Source of the DNA: Pythium myriotylum
Taxonomy: Eukaryota > Oomycota > Peronosporomycetes > Pythiales > Pythiaceae
Direction of reading: 5' to 3'
Assembly: GCA_023091665.1 (NCBI GenBank)
Contig: JALJCQ010000001.1
Location: forward strand, 186,001-250,000
DNA length: 64,000 nucleotides
Shown here in pieces: positions 18,165 through 28,974 of this stretch. Positions within the stretch are counted from its first letter, which is position 1. Each line of letters opens with the position of its first letter. The translations under genes and the position numbers were made by a program. Under the pieces are notes generated by a model that searched no databases, was not told where the DNA came from, and saw nothing but the letters and a program-made list of their open reading frames with translations.

Positions 18165-20338
18165 CTAGTCAACCAATGGTCGTTGAGGCAGCAGCACGTC
18201 GACTCGCACATCGTCACGAACATTTGGGTTGATGTCTTTGCAGAATTTGGTTTCACTGTATCGTTCACAATAGGGGGTCTTCCGCAGCAACAGAATTGGC
18301 TCACCATGCACCGTACGCTTCGGCTTCCTGGCCCACCATTTGTCGAGCCAAGGAGATAATTCCGAAATATTCGTCTCTTCGGCAAAAAGCTGGGTGAGTC
18401 GGCCGATATCACGAAACTCAGACGGAAAAGTGATCAATGGGTTGCCACTTAGTCGAAGCCACGCCGGACTGTTTGTGTGGAAGATTTTGTCGTCTAGTCG
18501 CTGGATTGCGTTACCGAGAATGGAGATCTTGGTCACCGTTAGGTCGTTGAAGCTTGTGGGTAACGACTTTAGTTGTGCAAACTCAAACCACATCGCACCC
18601 CAGCGGTGCGAGCCCCAAACACTTCCAATGTTGTCAGGCAGCGCTGACAGATTGCTTCCGTGTAGAACGATGTTCAGTCCCGAGGGGATTTCGCTGTGAT
18701 AAAAGCCCACAGGAAGACTTCTCCGTCTGTTGAAAAGTTGGTGAATACCATTTGTATTTGCACCAGCATCGGCATTTTGCTTTGCTTTACGGCCGCAGAC
18801 GCGCTCCACCCGCGAAGTGTGCAGTTGAAAAGTTCAATTGATCGGAGAGAATAAAAAGTCGTCACAGCAACGGGGACATCGAGCTCTGGGCAGTGAGTGA
18901 ATATAAGCTTGGTTAGAGTCGATGTGTCAAGCGCAGATAGTTCCTTAGCCATGTCAATGCTTGCACCTCGGCTCTCAAGACGGTAGCAATTCAGTCGAAA
19001 AACCGAGCACGGATACCCGGACGGAAGCCATGCATTCGCGTGGACATCACACCCTCGCCGCGTGGCCTCGACGCGCTGTTCCGTCCCAATGTGTAGCACG
19101 AGAAGCAGAATGGCGATCAACAACAAGGCGCGATCCACAAATCTAGATGTCATGGATGATTCGTCAGATCGTAGTAGTGTGCGGAATAAGGTCTGTGCTC
19201 GACGCAACTTGAAACTTCGCTGCTTTTTTAGGAGCGGTCTATCGTTCATGACCACCAAGCGAGCTTTCATCACAGGTGGAGCTTCCGTCGGCGCCGAGAG
19301 TCGTTCACGTCGACGAAGCATGCTTGCGATGATATCGATGCTCAGCAATCCCATCACATGTGGAAGCAGTGACGAGATATAATCCGTTTTGGAAGTTACT
19401 AGTGCTTGGCGCCCGTTTGAGATCGAATTGGCCACCCAGACGTCGTCGTATACAAGAACAGAGGGGGATCTTCCAATGACCCAGTCGAAGTCACGCAGCA
19501 TCGGGATAAGCACCCAGATGGGTACTATAATCGCAATTCCGAAATCGACGGTGAGGTCCACGAGCAAGTTCACCGCCCGACGGCACCCAGGCTTCTTTCG
19601 GAGCAAAAAGTCGACGATCGGTGTGTACACGCAATTCAGGATTATCATTGCGATAATAAGGCGGTTAAGACTTCGACTGGGAACCGAGCGACTCAGCGTT
19701 CCAGCCTGGTACGTCTGGAGTGCGACCTCGACGAGCTGTTTAATGTGAAGGCCATCTTCAAAGTAAGTGCCGTTTGCGCCAAACACGCTTGGTAGGTACA
19801 CACTCAAGAGTCGCCGCAAAAACGAGCGGAGTCTCCTGACTAGTGTCGGTCTATACAACGATAACACGCGAGAGCGGGTCGCAGCTTTGGTTGACTCCTT
19901 CTTTTCGTAACCAAAGGTAAGCTCGCGACGAGTGATAGAGCGCACGGTCATCGAAATCATAGCGCTGATGTGGATAAGCATAATTGCCAGATAACTCCAA
20001 CCTGTAAAAACCAAGAGCTCGCGCTGAATAGCGAGCAGCCACATGTTCTCGTAAACGTTGATATCGCCGAGGAAAACATGAGCGACTCCAGCAATGAAGG
20101 TGAATATGACTGTGAGAAAGTGATAGAAGAGAGCAAACGACCACCACAAGCGGAAGCCATTTGCTGACACGACGACCTCAAACACCTCTGATTTGAGTGT
20201 TTGAAGTGATCGAGTCGGTGGCTCAGGATCGATTCCAGGAGCAAGATCGAACGATAGGCGCTGAAGGCCGTCGGCATTACTTGATGAATGCCCATTGTCC
20301 GTTGGCGCATCGGTGAATACGCGATTGATTTTCGCCAT
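18165..20338 (-). pseudogene. Polytopic membrane protein with C-terminal leucine-rich repeats, frameshifted
   Basis: The first frame, from ATG 20336-20338, encodes about 554 residues with six or so hydrophobic segments (for example WWSFALFYHFLTVIFTFIAG, LLVDLTVDFGIAIIVPIWVL and ALLLIAILLLVLHIG), then the start of an LRR ectodomain (LTKLIFTHCPEL, LRSIELFNC), and stops at 18674. The LRR continues in another frame from about 18720 (LPDNIGSVW, LPTSFNDL, LSGNPLITFPSEF, ISELSPWLDKW) to a stop at 18165. A one-base indel between about 18680 and 18760 would join them; the only intron that could fit there is far too short (17 nt). Polytopic LRR membrane proteins of this layout form large families in oomycetes, with unknown function. 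The break may be a real null allele or an assembly error. Confidence 0.75.
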
Positions 20339-22131
20339 CCGAGTGCAAGCAGGAGACACGCTTTCTCTGTGAGTCCACACGATTCTCTCTCACCCAATCC
20401 TCAACACGATCTTCTGGGCTGATTTGCTTCGAAATAACTTCCGTGTGATATCTATAGATGAGAGCATAGACTTGGCACAGGGATCGCTTGGCGCGAGTCC
20501 TGGATATTGTGATCACCGGGTAATCTCTCTTCGCGGCATCACGAGGTCTTTGGTACAAACTGAAACCCCCAGACAATGATAATCATCAGGTCATCTCGCG
20601 AGGCATCTACACCATGAAGTAGCAGTTATTTATCACTCGTGAAGATGTTTTATCAGCAGATAGCATCTCAAAGCCTTCAACTTGTATCTGCACTCACTTA
20701 CAGAGGGTCGTTGAGGTAATGAGGGTATTTTGATTCGCATTGATCCCCTTTTGTTCGACATTTATCTTCCCTCGCACGCTGAACCTGTAACACTTGGATA
20801 CCCCATGCTATTTTCGCCTAACCGTACAGCATAGGAAGCCTCGCTCCCAACAAGGAGAGGGACGAGTTCCGAACACCTCGGACCGGGCCGGCTCAGATAT
20901 ACTTGAGACACGAGGTTGGAGTACTGCAACGGCAAAAATTGACTCAGCAAACGAGTACCAGGCCACATGAACATGATGACGCTAAAAGTTGTCTGTAGAC
21001 TCTGGCCCACCGAACGATCCGAGCTCTCGTGGAACTTTATAACAACCGCCGTGGCTTGTGGCCTCCGGTCACGTACTCTGCGTCACCACTCCAAACGAAC
21101 TTGTGCACGCTGAATTCCAGATCCAACTTCTCGTTGGCAGCGACTTCGTCACTCCTATCGCCGGACACGAATCGCCAAGCTGACATCTCGACGAAAACAG
21201 CATGTTCACGACCCTTGCTACCTCCTCCTCCTCCTCACCCTCTCTCCACTCTTGCTTCGTCGTCTCTCGCTAGACAGTTCTCGAGCTTGCGTATTCACCC
21301 AACAGACACCGAAACTCCGTTCGCCGGTAGAAAACGGCTTCGCTCGTTCGACTGATCGCCGCCAAACAGCGCACACCGCCGATCGACGGTTCTTCTTGCG
21401 TTCAGTTGCTCCATCGATCGACTCGGCGATTGTGATGGCATGTTGAGTTTCTATGTGGACTAATCAGTTCTTATCGAGCTCAAACTCCGTCATGAGCGTG
21501 CATCTTGGTCAAGACAGCATTGGTAGACGTGGGCTTGGACAAAATCTCCCATGCACACTGTCAGTTCACTAAAGGTTTCTTCGGTTGGCTCTGGTCCATC
21601 GGAGTCGGATGTCGTGTGGATCACCCACGCACCTCTTCGATCGAATCCGCTGACAACCATCCACAAAACGTCCGCCTTCTCCGCGTCTCGATACACGGAA
21701 GGCACTCTTTAAACCACCCAAGCACATACCATGTATCGGCTTGTAACGCCTCGACTGACCCTCCGATGTGTGGGAGGCCCCCCGACCCCCCTCGGCGACT
21801 ACATCGACGACTCGGTGACTCGAAACTGCATCTTCCGCCCAACTTCAACCGCCCGTTCGCGTCCTGGCTGATCGTTCCGGTGTCACACCCACAACATCCA
21901 CTGCTCACTATCCATCAAGCCGCCACCAACACCGTTCTGTAGCGTGGACGTCCTCTAGACACTCTCGTGTCTCGGCAAGTGAGCTCGGAGATCCGGGTAC
22001 TCGGATCTGGCTAGATCCACCAAATCTGCGACGTGTGAGCGGGCTCAGATGGTGGCTTAGACCCGTGGGCCCGCGCGCTCAGAAGCGAGCATATTCGAGA
22101 ACGGAGGGGACATATACCCGGCGATCAGAGA
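20339..22131. other. Spacer between LRR protein and DUF6818 gene
   Basis: 1.8 kb with only short, unconvincing open frames on both strands. No repeat or RNA gene was recognised. Confidence 0.5.
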
Positions 22132-23031
22132 ATGGGGCGTGGGCGCAGCAGCACCAACTACACGGACGACGAGAAGCAGCGGCTCCTGCGCCTCGTGGCC
22201 GCCGTGCTGCCGCGGCGCCAGTCCCAGTGGAAGCTCGTGGCCTCGCGCTACAACTCGAGCCGCCCGGCGGCCATGGCCGAGCGCGACGCGCACAGTCTCA
22301 AGCGCAAGTTCAAGACCATGACCCACGCCAAGGCCGGCGGCGACCCGTTCGTCGAGCAGGCCAAGCAGCTCTTGGCCAAGATCCGCGACCCGACGCTCAG
22401 CGGCGAGCAGCCGGCAGCCGGCGACGACGACAACGACGAGAACGAGGACAACGATGAGAACGAGAACGAGAACGAGAACGAGGACGAGGACGCATCCGAG
22501 ACCAACGGCGTCGCACAGGAGCCCACGACGACGGCGCCGCCGCCGGCTACAGTCCCGGCCTTCCAGATCCCGTTGCCTGCCGGAACGCGCACGCTGCTGC
22601 CGGCGACGAGCGCGCTGGCGCCCACGCTGCCCATGTTCCAGCCGTACACGCTGCCCATGCCGACGCCGCCGGTCGTGGACGTGGTGTCGCCGTCGCCACC
22701 GCCGACCAAGCGTGCGCGTACGGATAGCAACTCGGAACTGCTGCAGATGCTCATGATGCTGCGGGAAGAGAATGCACAGCGTGAGGACGCGCGTCGGGCT
22801 GAGCGAGAGGAGGCGATCGCACGCGAGGAGCGGCTGCGTGAGGAAGCGCGCGAGCTGCGTCGCCAGGAGCGTGAAGAGACGGCGGCTCGAGAGGAACGGT
22901 ACTGGCGCGAGATGGCCGAGCAGCGGCGCCGTGACCGCGAGGACGCGACGTCGCGCCACGAGCAGATGATGGTCATCCTCGCCGCGCTGCTCAAGCCGGG
23001 CACCACGATCCCGACGCCGGCGTCCACGTAA
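22132..23031 (+). CDS. DUF6818 (Myb/SANT-like) nuclear protein
   Basis: 299 residues, single exon. The N-terminal 80 residues (GRGRSSTNYTDDEKQRLL start, then W33-containing QWKLVASRYN and SLKRKFKTM) match the oomycete DUF6818 domain, a Myb/SANT-like fold thought to bind DNA. Residues about 100-125 form an Asp/Glu/Asn run, 130-190 are Pro/Ala-rich and include a KRAR nuclear-localisation-like motif near 197, and 205-285 form a long, highly charged coiled coil (repeats of REE/ARE) suited to dimerisation. Such genes are often multicopy in oomycetes, and some are repeat-linked. The DNA target is unknown. Confidence 0.8.
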   Translation: MGRGRSSTNYTDDEKQRLLRLVAAVLPRRQSQWKLVASRYNSSRPAAMAERDAHSLKRKFKTMTHAKAGGDPFVEQAKQLLAKIRDPTLSGEQPAAGDDDNDENEDNDENENENENEDEDASETNGVAQEPTTTAPPPATVPAFQIPLPAGTRTLLPATSALAPTLPMFQPYTLPMPTPPVVDVVSPSPPPTKRARTDSNSELLQMLMMLREENAQREDARRAEREEAIAREERLREEARELRRQEREETAAREERYWREMAEQRRRDREDATSRHEQMMVILAALLKPGTTIPTPAST

Positions 23032-23229
23032 CGACGAGCGGGTTTCTCTCGCTTTCATTCAGTTGGTAGTTCTTGTCCATAACATTGGCCGCGTGCGTGA
23101 GTTCGGCGATTCTGCTCGTTGCATGTTGATCATCAAGTGTGACATTGGTGTGTAGCTATGTTGTTTCCATCTGAGTTCCTTTGCAGCTCTCTCTTCCCAG
23201 CCAGCTGACGCTGCGTCTCTGCCACGACC

Positions 23230-24999
23230 ATGGAGAACGAAGACAGAAGAAGAGGAACATTGGCTTCCACTTCTCTACCCTCGGGGTCTCAGCCACCACC
23301 GACGCGTATGTGGTTCGACGAAGCAGCCTATCTATTTGCATTTGTGGCTTTCGTGGTTGCTGCCATGACCATTCTCGGAGGACGGTGGTGTCCACTCGGC
23401 TGTCTCACGCGCCGGCCGAAGGCGTACGGAGAAGACTTCGAGCTCATGGCCCAAGAGTTCGATCCGCTTCTTCCTCAGTTTTCTCCGATCGGTTCGTGTC
23501 AACTCAATGCAGTGGATACCATGGCGGTGTGACTAACAATATTTCGTGTACGCACAGTCTACAGCTACTCCGCGTCGGCATCGGATCTGCAAACCACACT
23601 GCGCGCGCTTGCAAAAGCGCGGACGTCGGTTGAAGTGAACGACGCGCTTCCAGGACCGGCACTCGAATGGATGTTCACGACGCTCGCTGAGGCACAACAG
23701 TTTGTCGCGCTGTGTCATGGCCACGTTGACTTCTCAGCGATTATGGTCAGCAACCTCGCGAGTCTCGTCGTCGGTCTCCAGAAGTACGGCTCGAACGAAT
23801 CGATCGCGCAGTTTATCACCGATTGCTTCCGCGCCAAAGTTGCAGGAGACTTGTCGCGGCTCAAGCACGAGATTGAGAAACGAGTTCCTGTGTACGACGT
23901 CGTTTATCGCCAAATCAGGTCCAAGGTCTTGCAAGAATGTATCCTAACCCATATGGAACTGCAAGCGCGCGTGCTCAAGCTCTCGCATGGATTTGAGCCA
24001 CCTGTCAAGTTGATCTCGTACGTCTTCTTTCCCACTGTTCATGGAGAGGAAGGCTTGTGACGGATGTGTCGTTGCAGAGATATTGACGACACGCTTTTTG
24101 CTGCTCACAACAAGTCATTGTATCCAAAGCTGACCGTGTACCCAGGCGTCCAGCAGTTTTCTCTGGAAGTGCTAGGATCCAACAGACTCCGACGATTAGA
24201 AGGGCGCGCATCTCTTGATACCAGAGACCAGCGCCAAGTATTCCTTACGAAGCGATCCGAGATGTGGCGGCAGCGGGCCGAAGACGAGCTCGCGTCAAGC
24301 GGGTTTGATCACTACACACGTAAGAACCTACGTTTTAAGCCACGACGTGGCTCATCGTGTGACTCATCTGGAGCTGCTGGATACTCAGTAATAACAGGCA
24401 CCATGAACGACATGATCGGCGGCGCTGAAGTCACCTTCCAACATAAACTGCAGGTGAGACCGTCCAAAAATGCCGAGGTATCACCTCGTCGACTAATCTG
24501 ATACACAAAATTTCCCCTTTAGTGTATCCGTCGATACAAGCGAATCTACGGCGAGTGTGAGCTCGTCTTCGTGGGCAACAACGGGGACTTCGGCGTCGCC
24601 TTTGGTCAGGAGCTGCTGCGCCACCCGCAACTCTACAGCGTCTCCGCCGTGCTCCTCCACGACGTACTTCGCCAACAGCCTCCCGTTGATGATAACGCCG
24701 CGCTGCGTTTCTTCCGCACGTACGTAGGCGCGGCCTTTCAGCTCTGCCAGCTCGAGCTCCTCAGCCTCGACGCCGCGGTTCGCGTGGCGCGCGCGGCCTC
24801 GGCGGCCTTCCTCGCCGTCCCATTCCCGACCACCGGCAGCGAAGACGAGGCAGCGGTGGACCTCGCGAGCGAGTTGGGCGATTTGTTGGACGCGTTGTCC
24901 CCTCGTGACGCGAACGCGATTGCGATGCTCCTGCCGCGCTCCGTCTTACGCTTCCTCTCCGATCGACTCCCTCTCGATGAGAAGCATCTCATCGTCTGA
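23230..24999 (+). CDS. APP1-type phosphatidate phosphatase-like protein, copy A
   Basis: 501 residues from five exons: 23230-23491, 23558-24017, 24078-24319, 24389-24453 and 24523-24999. All junctions are GT-AG and keep the frame. A transmembrane helix near residues 32-50 (AYLFAFVAFVVAAMTILGG) anchors the N terminus. The HAD-type signature SDIDDTLF lies right after the second intron; this DxDxT box with the following YPGVQQF and the later LVFVGNNGDFG (motif IV-like acidic region) match the catalytic domain of APP1 phosphatidate phosphatases (DUF2183), which dephosphorylate phosphatidic acid to diacylglycerol. Residues about 90-240 precede the catalytic part and look helical; I do not recognise them. 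A second copy follows immediately (25291-27527) with two exons of identical length. Membrane-lipid signalling or trafficking is a family-based guess. Confidence 0.8.
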
Positions 25000-25290
25000 T
25001 GGCCAAAAAACCTCCAGTGCTCTCACACGTCGCATAGAGCTACATCCCAAATGGCGATTCGATCAGATACCCAAACTAATTTTCTCTCGTAATCATACCA
25101 CAAGATTTATACTGTTAAGATACCCAATCTACTGCATATCCAGACCCAACGGTCCTGGTATTCGGTGGCTTTGCCATCGCGAGCCTGTCTGACCAGCTGA
25201 CTGCCCGTGGAAGGGAGCTTTCTCGTTCGACGCCCCTCTCTTCCGCCCCGAAGCCATTCGCTCTTTGCCCGAGAAGCTCACTCGCCCACC

Positions 25291-27527
25291 ATGAGCCTCG
25301 CGACTCCGTTCCTGCTCGTCGTGCTCTTCCTCACGTTCGTCTGGGTGGCGCTCGTGTGGAAGGGCATCGACCCCGTGCGCATGCTGCGCTCGGTCTTCAA
25401 GTCGCCGCAGCACCACCTCACGCCCGCGTCCTATGCCGAGCGCGAGCGCCTCCTCAAGCTCCAGGCCACGCAAGGCCCGCGCACGGGCCAGACCCAAATG
25501 TACTCGGACGCCATGGTGCGTCTCGCCGAGAGCACGGACGTGGCCGAGATGGAGGAGATCCTCCAGTTCATCCACGCCACACGGCTCGTCAACTCGGACG
25601 TCAAGGCGCAGCACTTTGCGCAGCACTGCCAGAAGACCATCCCGGTCCACGCCATGACGCCGACCACGCTCAGCGCTATCATCACGTCGCTCTACCGGTA
25701 CACCAAGTTCCAGGTCGTCGCCGACGCCGTGCAGACGTGCTTCCATGCGGCCACGGGCGCCGACTGCTTCATGCTCAAGAACGAGCTCGAGCGCCACATC
25801 TCGATCTACCGCCTCGTGTTCCAACGGATCCCGTTCAAGGACGTGCGTGAGGCCATCGTCCAGCATCTCGAACGCGAGGCCACGGCGCTCACGTCGTCGC
25901 CTGAGTTCGTCAGACCCGTCAAGTTGATCTGGTTCGTCTCGGGTTGAAGTGATGGATGGAAGATACCGAAAGTGACTGGACTGACGTTGTTGTGGTGATG
26001 CTTCCTTTTTTTCTAGCGATATTGATGACACGATGATCTCAGTGCTCTTCGATACGCGGTACCCGGACCTGACCGTGTACCCTGGCGTCCACCAATTCGT
26101 CGAGGAGCTGCTCCACTGCAGCGGCAGCCACCAGCCGTCTGAGTACAGCCACCACCGAGACCTGCGCTCGCGTATCACTTTCCTCACCGCGAGGCCCGAG
26201 ATCATGCGCCGCCGCTCGATCCGCCAGCTCCGCGCGAGTGGATTCTTCCATTTTACCCGTGAGTATTTTAATTATCGGAGACCGTGGCTGCGATTCGGAG
26301 ACTGACGCTTGAGGCTTCGCAGTTTTGATGGGACGTCTCGCGCATATGTTCGTTGGCCCTCAGCGAATCGCTGCTGGCAAGCTGGAGGTGAGTCGATGAA
26401 GATGCTGCTGGGTTTTTTTCATGTAGATCTTAACGTTTATAATTTGGTGGTAGAATTTCGAGAACTTCCGCCGCCTCTTCTCCGAGTACCAGTTTGTGTT
26501 CGTGGGCGACAATGGCCAGGGCGATATTGACTTGGGCAAGGCGATGCTGGCTGCGCCGGAGAAGTACGGCGTCTCGATGGTGCTCATCCACGACATCATC
26601 CGCAACCACGTGCGCAGCTACGCCGCGCTCGCCAAGGCCGGTATCTCGGTCGAGGCCTACCGCCGTCAGGAGTGTGATAACCACGGTATCCATTTGTTCA
26701 CGACCTACATCGGTGCCATTGCGAAGCTCTGCTTGCATGGTATTGTCGAGCCTAGCGCCGTGTTCCGAGTCATCCAGAAGACCACGGCTGCGCATACCTC
26801 GATCAAGTATGAGTCCACGTCTCAGCGCGAGTCTGTCATGCGTGAGATTGCCGTGGATATCGCGCTCGTGCTCGACACGATGCCTGAGGTAGAAGCCGAG
26901 AGTCTTCTCCACGAGCTGCCGAAGGATCTGCGCGATCTCATTGATGTCAAGCGCATGGGCCACGCTGATGACGAGGCGACGTTCGGCATCGAAGACGCAC
27001 TCACGCTTACTCCACATGCACCGGTCTCCATTGCTGAAGAAGACCATCTCGCAGAACACCCGGCGCTTATTTCCATGGACGAGGTGCTTCTCAGCCCGCG
27101 TGTGGTGCTTTCTCCAAAAGACACGACTCCTATCCCGCGCAGCCCCAAGGCGCCAACTCCAACGGCGGCGTCGAGTCCCAAGGAAGAGAAGTTGCCAACT
27201 CCGGATGTGATTGCGAGCCCGAAGGAGGAAAAGACCTCGGTTCCAGACGCCGCACCTAGCCCCAAGGAAGAGAAGGCACTGACAATTGAGGCGGTGGCCA
27301 GCCCCAAGCACGAGGCAGTGCCGACTACAGATGCGGCGCCCAGCCCAAAGGCAGAGAAGCCTATTACCCCACGCGCGGCTCCCAACGCCACTGAAGAAGT
27401 GGTGCTGATTGTCGACGCGCCTAAGAAGGAAGAGACGTCCGCGCCGTCCGAGCGACGACTCACTGAGGAAGAGTGGGTGTCTCTCGACGTTAATGAAGAA
27501 GTGAAGCCCAACGGTGGCTCGAACTAA
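25291..27527 (+). CDS. APP1-type phosphatidate phosphatase-like protein, copy B
   Basis: 673 residues from four exons: 25291-25931, 26017-26258, 26323-26387 and 26454-27527. The ATG at 25291 follows a CACC context and opens with a membrane helix (LLVVLFLTFVWVALVW). The catalytic box CDIDDTM is assembled across the first intron, followed by YPGVHQF and FVFVGDNGQGDID. The middle exons (242 and 65 nt) match copy A exactly in length and phase, so the pair arose by tandem duplication; copy B lacks the first intron of copy A. The C terminus adds about 200 residues of low-complexity repeats with the recurring module SPKEEK (about residues 520-640), absent from copy A, probably disordered and a potential phosphorylation (SP) array. 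Intergenic distance to copy A is 291 bases. Confidence 0.82.
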
Positions 27528-27643
27528 TTTGCGTAAGGTCAACGAGACAGAACAGCAAGTTCATTATGTAAGAGTACTTTTTTTCCACGTGTAGCACGCC
27601 AAAACCCGAGCAGTGATGTCCACGCTCGATTCCGTATCTGACT

Positions 27644-28700
27644 CTAATCGATCTTCTTCGAGACACTGTAAATGGCGCCGTCGATCATCCGTGCCACGGC
27701 GAACACGCCACCGATGATCGCACTGGAGCTCGTCATGAACTGCAAGATCGACGGCTTGCTCTCGACATACTCGACGGCGATGGGCGAGAACTCGTACGAG
27801 AAGATCACGCCCGGGAACGACAGCTGACCGCCACGCTGGCCGGCCTTGGTCTCGTGCTCGGTCACCGAGTACTGGTACGTAGAGGTCTCCCAGCCGCTGT
27901 AGGAGATGTACTTGCTCGGAACGATGTTCACAAAGTACTTGTACGTGGCGACTGCGATGCGTAGAATAGACGCAAGAAAAATTTAGATGATTTTGACGAG
28001 GAGCAGGGTTTGTAGTACGGACTGAACGTACCGTTCGTTTGGATGATCTTGTCCACGTCGATGAGCGGCGTCTCCATGTTGGGGATCTGTGGGCCGAACT
28101 TGAGCGTGTTGACGTGGTGCGACGAGTTGAAGTTGAGGAACTCGTAGAACGAAAAGATGTTGAGCGAGCCTTCGTGCGCGAACGAAATGTCCCCGGCGAC
28201 CTTCTTGACCTGAACGGTGCCGCGGAACTGGCAGCCTTCGTCGCCGTACGGGATCTTCTGCACATCGTCTCGGATCATGATCTCCTTGTTGCCCTTGGCA
28301 TCGCTCACGTCCATCGCCACATCTACGAGCCGTCAATCATGTTAAGATTCCACCACCGACCTCCTCCCCCCTAACTCCAGAACCACACACGCACCCGTGC
28401 ATTTCTCGTGGAGGAAGACGACGTCGACCTCGACGGTCACCGGCTGGTCTTGCTGCATGGCAATAACACGCGTCAGTGGCGGTGGCTCGCGCGGGACCGA
28501 GCGAGAGCACGTGCTACCGGGTCCGTGTCCACGTGCATGCGGTGCGTGACCTCGACGGTCCACCAGACCGAGAGCTCCGAGAGCAGCAAAAAGGCCACGA
28601 CCAGGAAGCTCACGAGCGTGACGATGCCGCCGCCGATCGTGCGCTCCTGGATGCCCTCCACGCCCTTGAGGTTGAAGTCGAAGCGGCGCCACGAGCTCAT
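27644..28700 (-). CDS. ERGIC/Erv41-Erv46 family COPII vesicle protein
   Basis: 279 residues from four exons (28700-28518, 28452-28395, 28322-28032, 27951-27644), all GT-AG and in frame. The N terminus carries FDFNLKGVEGIQERTIGGG and a membrane helix (LVSFLVVAFLLLSELSVWW), as in ERGIC proteins; a lumenal beta-rich domain follows (FRGTVQVKKVAGDISF, HHVNTLKFGP), and a second membrane helix near the C terminus lies within PSILQFMTSSSAIIGGVFAVA. These proteins form a heteromeric receptor cycling between ER and Golgi that retrieves ER residents. The family split between Erv41 and Erv46 types is not settled by this sequence. The C terminus ends SVSKKID, a possible di-lysine-like retrieval signal. 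It shares a 274-base divergent promoter with the next gene. Confidence 0.85.
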
Positions 28701-28974
28701 AGTGTCAGGGGATCCGCTCTCGCTCAATTGCGTCGCTGCTCACCACGTCGACACGGCTCGATTGCGTAATTATCCATATTGCTATTGTCTAGTTTTGGTA
28801 TTTACGAGGAATTCGTGAGAGATATGAGATCCTTTTTGATATTATCTGTATTTAGTTTGTGTATCTTTGATATGGTGGAATTTTAGTAGTAGAGGGGAAC
28901 TGAAATATGCCGTTACAGAGGGACGCAATGCCGCAACATGCTTCCAGTGTCACAAGAGCATCCGCGAGCTGCCC

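Noticed and set aside
18674..18760. Intron joining the two halves of the LRR membrane protein
   Set aside because: The only donor-acceptor pair that restores the phase would give a 17-base intron, too short to be spliced.
22057..23058. 333-residue open frame on the minus strand over the DUF6818 gene
   Set aside because: It is the antisense shadow of a GC-rich gene; composition is Arg/Val/Leu repeats without domains, while the plus strand carries a recognisable domain and coiled coil.
25129..26205. 358-residue minus-strand frame over the first exons of APP1-like copy B
   Set aside because: Mirror of the GC-rich third positions; it ignores the spliced plus-strand gene with its conserved catalytic box.
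26430..27542. 370-residue minus-strand frame opposite APP1-like copy B
   Set aside because: Shadow of the terminal exon and its SPKEEK repeats.
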